5,135 bases of DNA. Source: an uncultured Rikenellaceae bacterium. Lineage in GTDB: Bacteria > Bacteroidota > Bacteroidia > Bacteroidales > Rikenellaceae. Below the pieces are notes generated by a model that saw only the letters and a list, made by a program, of their open reading frames with translations, was not told the origin of the DNA and ran no database searches. Below are positions 1 through 5,131 of the stretch, in pieces (position 1 is the stretch's first letter; the number at the start of each line of letters is the position of its first letter). Made by a program: the position numbers and the translations under genes. The DNA is taken from assembly GCA_947054185.1 (NCBI GenBank), contig CAMRVW010000138.1, positions 1-5,135 of the forward strand. Direction: 5' to 3'.

Positions 1-8
1 TCTCCCGC

Positions 9-100
9 CGCGCATCATCTCTCCGCCTTGCCTCCCAGGTTCGGCCCGAAGCTCCGACAGGCTAAAGGCACGTACCGGCCAACCCAAGGTGCCGCCCGTC
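9..100. repeat. Diverged tail of the intergenic repeat (leftmost copy)
   Basis: This segment resembles the right part of the copy at 413-550. The order of blocks is the same: a CGCATCAT-like block (11-18, compare 482-489), then CCGCCTT (23-29, compare 495-501), then an AGCTCC block, then the exact 10-mer AAAGGCACGT (64-73, compare 539-548), then GCCGCC. The left half of this copy would lie before the window start or has been lost. Divergence is substantial and the boundaries are approximate. Confidence 0.5.
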
Positions 101-154
101 TCTTTCACACACCACGCGCGAACATCATCACGCCCTCGAACTCCACGCCGATGC

Positions 155-204
155 GGCCGACCTGCGGTCGGCCCACACCGCGGTCTGAGTGAAACGAACA
201 CCGC
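155..204. repeat. Strong hairpin pair in the repeat region
   Basis: GGCCGACC (155-162) and GGTCGGCC (166-173) form a perfect 8-bp stem around a TGC loop. A second possible stem follows, GCGGT (180-184) with ACCGC (200-204). The trailing sequence AGTGAA...CACCGCACA (188-207) resembles the part after the hairpin in the copy at 413-530 (AGTGAA at 459-464, CACCGCACA at 478-486). I therefore read it as a more diverged, shorter member of the same family. There is no T-run on the + strand, and no A-run on the + strand just before it, so it does not look like a simple intrinsic terminator in either direction. Confidence 0.5.
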
Positions 205-253
205 ACACTTTTCCTTGTAAACGGGACGAGGCACGAGGCCCGAGCGGCCCGGA

Positions 254-372
254 GCCTCCGCCAAACGGAGGGCCGCAACACAGTCGAGTAATATATCGGT
301 CGGTGACTTAAGCAAACCCGTGAAGCACATCACTTTCTCGCCCTGCCCTCCGCAGGCTCCGTTCCGCTCTCC
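254..372. repeat. Intergenic hairpin repeat, copy A
   Basis: This copy begins with a hairpin, CCTCCG (255-260) and CGGAGG (266-271) around CCAAA. Blocks shared in order with copy B are CGGAGGGCCGCA (266-277), AATATAT (290-296), GCACATCAC (325-333), a 15-mer CCCTCCGCAGGCTCC (346-360, one mismatch) and CGCTCTCC (365-372). All are offset by 157-158 nt from copy B, so the two are collinear. The sequence between blocks has diverged by substitution and single-base indels, which argues against protein coding. Confidence 0.75.
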
Positions 373-412
373 ATCACGTCTAAATTACACTCCCCACACT
401 CTCAACATCGAA

Positions 413-530
413 GCCTCCGCCCACGGAGGGCCGCACACAGCACAGCAATATATACCGCAGTGAATTAATCCAGTTCACACCGCACATCACCCTCCCGCCT
501 TTTCCCTCCGCAAGCTCCAAGTCGCTCTCC
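413..530. repeat. Intergenic hairpin repeat, copy B
   Basis: This is collinear with copy A. Its hairpin is CCTCCG (414-419) with CGGAGG (424-429), with a loop of CCCA instead of CCAAA, so the stem is kept while the loop changed in length and sequence. A second small stem, GTGAA (460-464) with TTCAC (474-478), follows. The right end continues into AAAGGCACGT (539-548), which is shared with the leftmost tail at 64-73, so the real unit may extend to about 570. The minus-strand 64-codon open frame at 380-574 overlaps this copy and is probably not a gene. Confidence 0.75.
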
Positions 531-616
531 GTAACGCAAAAGGCACGTTTCCCCGCAACCGAGCAGGCCGCCAACGCTCTCCCTGTCTCATATGGTACGG
601 CTCATTATTTTTTCCA

Positions 617-648
617 TTTGGTGAAACATGAAATTATTGCTTTATTTG
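617..648 (+). promoter_or_regulatory. Bacteroidetes-type promoter for the small secreted-protein gene
   Basis: TTTG at 617-620 (-33 element) is followed after 20 nt by TTTATTTG at 641-648, one mismatch from TAnnTTTG (-7 element). The spacing fits the Bacteroidetes sigma-ABfr consensus. It sits in the AT-rich DNA just after the C-rich repeat block. Transcription would start near 655, giving a leader of about 125 nt if translation begins at 782. Confidence 0.6.
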
Positions 649-781
649 TAAAGGCGATTCATAATTTACGGACATGTTTTACCTCCGCGCCTTTTATTTA
701 AGGTATAAAGCCGGCTTCAAACATGCGGACAGACGGATTGCCGGTTGGCTGAATTGTTTTAACTTAAAGGCTCGAGTCATT

Positions 782-1180
782 ATGAAAAAGCTGTTATTGT
801 TTTTAGTCTTTGCGGTGATGTCGGTTTGTGAGGCAAATGCGCGACCGTACAAGAGATATTGTGAACTGGTGGTGGCGTCGACATTTTGGAACAGCAAAAT
901 ATGCGTGTCTGTCGATTTCGGACAAGAACAGAAATTTGCAGGTAACGACAATCGGCTGGTCGATGAAAACGGAGAGATAATATATTTCAACTCTCCGGTC
1001 GACGCCATGAACTTCATGGGCAAAGCGGGATGGGAGTTTGAACAGACGTATGTCGTAAAGATAGAAGACGGGCAAACTTATCTCCATTGGTTATTCAGCC
1101 GTGAGGTAAGCTCAGACGACGAGGCGGCAAGACCCCTGACCATGTCGGAATATAAAATGAGGGAAAAAGGAAGACGATAA
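782..1180 (+). CDS. Small secreted protein of unknown function
   Basis: This encodes 132 residues with a type I signal peptide at 1-20: Lys-Lys at 2-3, a hydrophobic core at 4-15, and likely cleavage after Ala-Asn-Ala (18-20). The mature protein of about 112 residues should be exported, probably to the periplasm. It has two cysteines (C27, C41) that could form a disulfide. A central segment, DENGEIIYFNSPVDAMNFMG (61-80), is followed by KAGWEF (81-86) and a beta-rich YVVK...YLHWLFSREV stretch. The tail after about residue 110 is charged and polar. From memory this pattern resembles small Bacteroides hypothetical proteins with an N-S-x-V-D-A-x-N-x-M-G...GWEF core, and loosely DUF4177-like proteins. 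I cannot name a function. The frame is open back to an ATG at 674, but that start would bury the signal peptide behind 36 charged, non-signal residues, so 782 is preferred. Cys16 is not in a good lipobox (Val at -1). All four Ile codons are ATA, matching the operon downstream, so the gene looks native. Confidence 0.75.
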   Translation: MKKLLLFLVFAVMSVCEANARPYKRYCELVVASTFWNSKICVSVDFGQEQKFAGNDNRLVDENGEIIYFNSPVDAMNFMGKAGWEFEQTYVVKIEDGQTYLHWLFSREVSSDDEAARPLTMSEYKMREKGRR

Positions 1181-1210
1181 TCACCGCGCGGGGTAAAATT
1201 TCCAGCATAT

Positions 1211-1243
1211 TGTTTTAAATTAGAAAAAAATTCAATATCTTTG
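1211..1243 (+). promoter_or_regulatory. Bacteroidetes-type promoter of the etfBA-dehydrogenase operon
   Basis: TATCTTTG at 1236-1243 matches the -7 consensus TAnnTTTG exactly. The upstream element is weaker: TGTTTT at 1211-1216 with a 19-nt spacer, or TTG at 1210-1212 with a longer one. The expected start near 1250 gives a leader of about 95 nt before etfB at 1346. The start region is AT-rich (ATAATAAATAACCGATAATC, 1324-1343), with no Shine-Dalgarno sequence, as is usual in this phylum. Confidence 0.75.
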
Positions 1244-1245
1244 TT

Positions 1246-1256
1246 TTTGGTCCAAA
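1246..1256. promoter_or_regulatory. Small inverted repeat at the predicted transcription start
   Basis: TTTGG (1246-1250), T (1251), CCAAA (1252-1256) is a perfect 5-bp dyad that covers the expected +1 position of the etf operon promoter. It could be an operator half-pair or simply chance in AT-rich DNA. Nothing else in the leader supports a named riboswitch or attenuator. Confidence 0.2.
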
Positions 1257-1345
1257 GAGAGCAAGTGTGTTTTTCAGCTCAATCATAACCTGACAATCCA
1301 TGTCTGCTTATGGTTTGACACATATAATAAATAACCGATAATCAT

Positions 1346-2218
1346 ATGAATCAACTAAAGATCGTTGTGTTGGCCAAGCAGGTGCCCGACACCCGCAATG
1401 TTGGCAAAGATGCGATGAAAGAGGACGGCACTGTAAACCGTGCGGCTCTTCCCGCCATCTTCAACCCCGAAGACTTGAATGCGCTCGAGCAGGCTCTCAG
1501 CCTCAAGGAGCGTTACGGCGCCACCGTCACGGTGCTGACAATGGGTCCGGCCCGTGCCGCAGACGTGATACGCGACGCCATGTATCGCGGTGCCGACGGC
1601 GGCATATTGCTCACCGACCGTAAGTTTGCAGGCTCCGACACGTTGGCCACATCTTACGCCCTGTCGTGCGCCATCAAAAAGGCCGGAGCCGACATCATAA
1701 TAGCAGGTCGTCAGGCCATCGACGGCGACACGGCACAGGTGGGTCCGCAGGTGGCCGAGAAACTGGGACTTCCGCAGGTGACATACACCGAGCAGATAGA
1801 GTCGATAGATGGCGACAAGATAACCATACGCCGACACATAGAAGGTGGCATAGAGCGTGTGACCACCTCATACCCCGTGGTGGTGACCGTGGGAAGCTCG
1901 GCACCGGCATGCCGTCCGCGCAACGCCAAGTGCGTTATGCGTTACAAGCATGCCAAGACCGTATCTGAGGTGCAGGCCCTTGAGGAGGACTATTACCCCG
2001 CCCTGCGCAAAGAACGCGACTATCTAAACATACCCGAGTGGGGTGTGGCCGATGTTGATGCAGAGGATGCGTCTCTGGGTCTGAGCGGCTCGCCCACCAA
2101 GGTGAAGAAGATAGAAAACATAGTATTTCAGGCCAAAGAGGCCAAGAAACTGACAGGCTCCGACGAGGATATCGACGCTTTGATGAAAGAGCTGATATCG
2201 GCGCATGCCATAGGTTAA
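1346..2218 (+). CDS. etfB: Electron transfer flavoprotein, beta subunit
   Basis: EtfB pairs with EtfA to form the soluble heterodimer that carries electrons between acyl-CoA dehydrogenases and other redox partners. The 290 residues are within or slightly above the usual length. The N-terminus has the family form IVVLAKQVPDT (6-16). FNPEDLNALEQAL (39-51) and VTVLTMGP (61-68) are also typical. AGRQAIDGDTAQVGPQVAEK (120-139) is the nucleotide-binding segment, with Asp126, Asp128, Thr129 and Gly133 at the expected places. Residues 161-181 fit the EtfB signature: Arg163, Glu166-Gly-Gly168, Glu170 and Pro177. The C-terminal LGLSGSPTKV (244-253) is typical of the arm that contacts EtfA. DRKFAGSDTLATSYAL (91-106) is the variant I associate with Etfs of anaerobes, including bifurcating ones in which EtfB can bind FAD and NADH. 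Which nucleotide is bound here is inference. It is the first gene of the operon, and etfA follows after 25 nt. Confidence 0.96.
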   Translation: MNQLKIVVLAKQVPDTRNVGKDAMKEDGTVNRAALPAIFNPEDLNALEQALSLKERYGATVTVLTMGPARAADVIRDAMYRGADGGILLTDRKFAGSDTLATSYALSCAIKKAGADIIIAGRQAIDGDTAQVGPQVAEKLGLPQVTYTEQIESIDGDKITIRRHIEGGIERVTTSYPVVVTVGSSAPACRPRNAKCVMRYKHAKTVSEVQALEEDYYPALRKERDYLNIPEWGVADVDAEDASLGLSGSPTKVKKIENIVFQAKEAKKLTGSDEDIDALMKELISAHAIG

Positions 2219-2243
2219 TAACAAATTCAATAAGCGACAAGAC

Positions 2244-3263
2244 ATGAACAACATATTCGTATATTGCCAGACGGACGGCGGCAAAGTGGCCGATGTCAGT
2301 CTAGAATTGCTCACCAAAGGGCGCTCTTTAGCCAAAGAGTTAGGGTGTCGCCTTGAGGCTGTGGTGATAGGCAACAACCTCTCAGGTGTGGAAGAGCTGC
2401 TGGCCCGTTACGGTGCCGAGGTGGTGCACAAGGCCGAGGCTCCCGAGCTCGACCCCTATCGCACCCTGCCCCACTCATCTATCGTGTGCGGCCTGTTCAA
2501 AGACGAGCAGCCGCAGATAGCCCTGTTCGGCGCCACGGTGATAGGGCGCGACCTGGCCCCTCGGGTGTCGTCGGCGCTGCACAGCGGTCTTACGGCCGAC
2601 TGCACCAGCCTCGAGATAGGCAGCCACACCGACAACAAGAGCGGCAAGGTGTATGACAAGCTGTTATACCAGATACGTCCCGCCTTCGGTGGCAACATCA
2701 TAGCGACCATCATAAACCCAGACCACCGTCCCCAGATGGCCACGGTGCGCGAGGGTGTGATGAGGAAGGAAGAGGTTTCTTCGCCGGTGAAACCCGAGGT
2801 GAAGGTGATAGATTACAAGAAGTATCTCTCGCCCGAGGATATGGCGGTGACCATCATAGAGCGCCAGATGGAAGAGAGCAAGATAGACATAAAGGGGGCC
2901 TCGGTGATAGTGGCCGGAGGTTATGGCGTCGGCTCCAAAGAGAACTTCGCCCTGTTGCACCAACTGGCTGAGACATTGGGCGGCGAGGTGGGCGCATCAC
3001 GTGCCGCCGTGGATGCCGGATATACCGATCATGCACGTCAGATAGGTCAGACGGGGGTGACCGTGCGTCCCAAACTTTACATTGCCTGCGGCATATCGGG
3101 TCAGATACAACACACCGCCGGCATGGACTCTTCGTCGATGATAATATCGATAAACACCGACCCCGAGGCGCCGATAAACAAACTGGCCGACTATGCCATC
3201 ACGGGCGACATTGCCACGGTGATACCTAAAATGATCAACGCATACAAAGAGAACTCCAAGTAA
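2244..3263 (+). CDS. etfA: Electron transfer flavoprotein, alpha subunit
   Basis: EtfA binds the FAD that shuttles electrons and forms the heterodimer with EtfB. The length of 339 residues is normal. The N-terminal domain starts NNIFVYCQTDGGKVADVS (2-19). LFGATVIGRDLAPRVSSAL (94-112) and LTADCT (116-121) are family hallmarks. The FAD domain starts at VIVAGGYGVGSKENF (221-235), followed by GASRAAVDAGY (250-260) with the conserved Arg253, IGQTG (267-271), and LYIACGISGQIQH (278-290). The EtfA signature at 278-304 fits except that Ser302 replaces the usual Ala. NTDPEAPINKLADY (304-317) closes the domain. There is no fused ferredoxin domain, so any ferredoxin must bind as a separate protein. It lies 25 nt after etfB and 13 nt before the dehydrogenase gene, without terminators between, which supports one transcript. 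The start at 2244 gives the family N-terminus. Confidence 0.96.
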   Translation: MNNIFVYCQTDGGKVADVSLELLTKGRSLAKELGCRLEAVVIGNNLSGVEELLARYGAEVVHKAEAPELDPYRTLPHSSIVCGLFKDEQPQIALFGATVIGRDLAPRVSSALHSGLTADCTSLEIGSHTDNKSGKVYDKLLYQIRPAFGGNIIATIINPDHRPQMATVREGVMRKEEVSSPVKPEVKVIDYKKYLSPEDMAVTIIERQMEESKIDIKGASVIVAGGYGVGSKENFALLHQLAETLGGEVGASRAAVDAGYTDHARQIGQTGVTVRPKLYIACGISGQIQHTAGMDSSSMIISINTDPEAPINKLADYAITGDIATVIPKMINAYKENSK

Positions 3264-3276
3264 AAAACAATATATC

Positions 3277-5010
3277 ATGGCCAATTTTTTCCTTGAAAAT
3301 AAAGACCTGCAATTACAGCTCGACCACCCTCTGATGAAGAAGATAGTGGCCCTTAAAGAGCGTAACTTCGCAGACAAAGACAAATATGATTACGCCCCGG
3401 TGGACCACGAGGATGCCATTGACAATTACAAAAAGGTGCTCGAGATTGTGGGCGAGATATGCGGTGAGGTGATTGCACCCAATGCCGACGGGGTTGACAA
3501 AGAGGGTCCGCGCGTGGTGGACGACCATGTGGTGTATGCCTCGGGAACGGCCGAGAATCACCGCATGCTCACAGAGGCGGGCGTGTATGGCATATCGCTG
3601 CCGCGCAAATGGGGCGGTCTCAACTTCCCTGTGGTGCCTTACGTGATGTCGTGCGAGCTCATATCGCGGGCGGATGCCGGATTCGGCAATATATGGGGGT
3701 TGCAGGACTGTGCCGAGACGCTGCATGAGTTTGCATCGGACCATATAAACGACGAATATCTGCCCAAGGTGTGTCAGGGTCAGACATGCGCCATGGACCT
3801 GACAGAGCCGGATGCCGGAAGCGACCTTCAGGCCGTAATGCTGAAGGCAACATGGGACGAGGCCAAGGGCACATGGCTGCTCAACGGCGTCAAGCGTTTC
3901 ATCACCAACGGCGACGGCCACATATCGTTGGTATTGGCCCGTACGGAGGAGGGAACGACGGATGCGCGAGGGCTGTCGCTCTTCGTATATGACCGCAAGC
4001 ACATGGCCGTAAAGGTGCGACGCATAGAGCATAAGATGGGTATCATAGGCTCTCCCACATGCGAGCTGGTGTTTACGGATGCTCCGGCCCAATTGGTGGG
4101 CGACACCAAGATGGGATTGATACGTTATGTGATGGCATTGATGAACTCGGCACGTCTGGGCATCGGCGCCCAGAGCACCGGCATAAGCGAGGCCGCATAT
4201 CGCGAGGCTCTCAAATATGCGCGCGAGAGACGTCAGTTCGGCAAGCCCATAATCGAGTTCACCCCGGTGTATGAGATGCTCTCCAACATGGAGGCCAAAG
4301 TGCTCGCATCACGTGCCATGCTTTATGAAACGGCGCGTTTCGTGGACGTTTACAAGGCCTATTATCACATAAGCAAAGAGCGCAAACTCGAGAAAGAGGA
4401 GCGCGACGAGATGAAGGAGTACAACAAGCTCGCAGACGCTTACACCCCTCTGCTCAAGCTCTTTGCAAGCGAATACTGCAACCAGGTGACCTATGACGCC
4501 ATACAGATACACGGCGGGTCGGGTTACATGAAAGACTATCCCGTGGAGAGGTTGGCGCGCGATGCCCGCATAACCAACATATATGAGGGTACCTCGCAGT
4601 TGCAGGTTGTCGCAGCCATCAAAGGGGTGACAACAGGCGTATATCTGGCGCAGATGAACAAATATGAGGCAGAGGCGTACAATGGCGACCTGACTCCCCT
4701 GCATGACACACTCAAACAGATGAAAGCCCAATATGAGACGGCTGTCAAGTTTGTCGAGGAGAAATCGGCAGGCAACAGCGCATTCATAGACTTTCATGCC
4801 CGCAGGTTGGTGGAGATGGCCGGCAACATAATATTGGGTTATCTCATGCTTCAGCAGGCCAACAAAAACGGTTGTTCTTGCTCATCGTGTGTCGATTACC
4901 ACGCCGCCGCCAACATTTACATCAAGGCAGGAGCCGCCAAGAACAGCGGGCACTTCGCGTACATAAACAATCTGACCGCCGAGGATATCGCGCAGTTTAA
5001 GATTGACTAA
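3277..5010 (+). CDS. Long-form acyl-CoA dehydrogenase, Etf partner
   Basis: This flavoprotein should introduce the C2-C3 double bond into an acyl-CoA and pass electrons to EtfAB. At 577 residues it is about 200 longer than the classical short- or medium-chain enzymes. It has an N-terminal segment (about 1-45) and a C-terminal helical domain (about 455-577) like the large acyl-CoA dehydrogenases related to DmdC and to the Bacteroidales AcdA proteins. Motifs in order are DLTEPDAGSD (174-183, flavin/substrate loop), WLLNGVKRFITNGD (200-213), RRQFGKPI (318-325), IHGGSGYMKDYPVERLARDA (411-430) and IYEGTSQLQ (435-443). Glu437 in YEGT aligns with the catalytic base of the medium-chain enzyme family. 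A charged helical insertion lies at about 358-388. Near the C-terminus Cys533, Cys535 and Cys538 form CxCxxC, which I do not recognise as a family feature. It is the last gene of the operon, and a terminator follows. Chain-length preference and direction cannot be read from sequence. Confidence 0.92.
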   Translation: MANFFLENKDLQLQLDHPLMKKIVALKERNFADKDKYDYAPVDHEDAIDNYKKVLEIVGEICGEVIAPNADGVDKEGPRVVDDHVVYASGTAENHRMLTEAGVYGISLPRKWGGLNFPVVPYVMSCELISRADAGFGNIWGLQDCAETLHEFASDHINDEYLPKVCQGQTCAMDLTEPDAGSDLQAVMLKATWDEAKGTWLLNGVKRFITNGDGHISLVLARTEEGTTDARGLSLFVYDRKHMAVKVRRIEHKMGIIGSPTCELVFTDAPAQLVGDTKMGLIRYVMALMNSARLGIGAQSTGISEAAYREALKYARERRQFGKPIIEFTPVYEMLSNMEAKVLASRAMLYETARFVDVYKAYYHISKERKLEKEERDEMKEYNKLADAYTPLLKLFASEYCNQVTYDAIQIHGGSGYMKDYPVERLARDARITNIYEGTSQLQVVAAIKGVTTGVYLAQMNKYEAEAYNGDLTPLHDTLKQMKAQYETAVKFVEEKSAGNSAFIDFHARRLVEMAGNIILGYLMLQQANKNGCSCSSCVDYHAAANIYIKAGAAKNSGHFAYINNLTAEDIAQFKID

Positions 5011-5026
5011 GCCGGTTTTGATTTGC

Positions 5027-5064
5027 CGGCAGTGACGTTAATTTTGCCGGTACTGCCGTTTTTT
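5027..5064 (+). terminator. Intrinsic terminator of the etf operon
   Basis: CGGCAGT (5027-5033) pairs perfectly with ACTGCCG (5052-5058), a 7-bp stem with an 18-nt loop, followed directly by six T (5059-5064). A competing smaller stem, GCCGG (5011-5015) with CCGGC (5026-5030), lies just after the stop codon, and CCGGC can also pair with GCCGG at 5046-5050. Position right after the operon and the T-run make termination the likely role. Confidence 0.7.
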
Positions 5065-5095
5065 GTAAGAACTGCCGTTTTTTGCGAGAACTGCC
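5052..5095 (+). repeat. 19-nt tandem repeat duplicating the terminator arm and T-tract
   Basis: ACTGCCGTTTTTTGTAAGA (5052-5070) is followed directly by ACTGCCGTTTTTTGCGAGA (5071-5089) and a partial third unit ACTGCC (5090-5095). The two full units differ at two positions. Each contains the terminator's 3' arm plus a T6 tract, so the single 5' arm CGGCAGT at 5027-5033 could pair with either unit. Confidence 0.85.
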
Positions 5096-5131
5096 TCCGG
5101 CGGCCCTTCCGGGGGAGGGGTCACGGACCCC
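5094..5131. repeat. GC-rich hairpin element at the right edge
   Basis: CCTCC (5094-5098) can pair with GGAGG (5114-5118), and GGGGTC (5117-5122) pairs perfectly with GACCCC (5126-5131) around ACG. The two stems share bases 5117-5118, so they compete or stack with fraying. Its dense hairpin content resembles the repeat region at 1-600 in style, though I see no long shared sequence. The window ends at 5135, so the element may be cut. Confidence 0.55.

Larger units (their letters stand above)
1..600. other. Gene-free, C-rich repeat region
   Basis: This 600-base stretch holds no gene I can support. The + strand is rich in C relative to G and T, unlike the coding regions downstream, and the bias stops sharply near position 600 where AT-rich promoter DNA begins. 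The stretch consists largely of diverged copies of one hairpin-containing repeat, annotated separately. The only notable open frame, on the minus strand at 380-574 (64 codons), lies across one repeat copy. It is not conserved in the neighbouring copy, because a one-base length difference breaks the frame. I found no TAnnTTTG-type promoter on the minus strand here. The left edge is open, so the array may continue outside the window. Confidence 0.75.

Noticed and set aside
380..574. Small minus-strand protein gene
   Set aside because: It overlaps a repeat copy, its frame is broken in the sister copy, it has no promoter that I can see, and the product shows no recognisable domain or signal.
1..600. 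CRISPR array
   Set aside because: The repeats are about 120-158 nt, few and strongly diverged. There are no short identical repeats with regular unique spacers and no cas genes.
628..651. Seven-codon leader peptide (ATG to TAA) before the secreted protein gene
   Set aside because: It overlaps the -7 element and lies upstream of the predicted transcription start, so it would not be on the transcript.
782..1180. Lipoprotein assignment through Cys16
   Set aside because: The residues before the cysteine (Met-Ser-Val) are not a good lipobox, while Ala-Asn-Ala at 18-20 is a good type I cleavage site.
1184..1191. Terminator after the secreted protein gene (CCGCGCGG)
   Set aside because: The palindrome has no room for a loop beyond a tiny stem and no T-tract follows, so a terminator here is not supported.
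1257..1345. Riboswitch or attenuator in the etfB leader
   Set aside because: Only weak stems such as CCAT/ATGG are visible, with no terminator-like structure and no recognised aptamer pattern.
1355..1837. Long minus-strand open frames across etfB, etfA and the dehydrogenase
   Set aside because: They are antiparallel to well-supported conserved genes and have no recognisable domains. They reflect the codon pattern of the sense strand.
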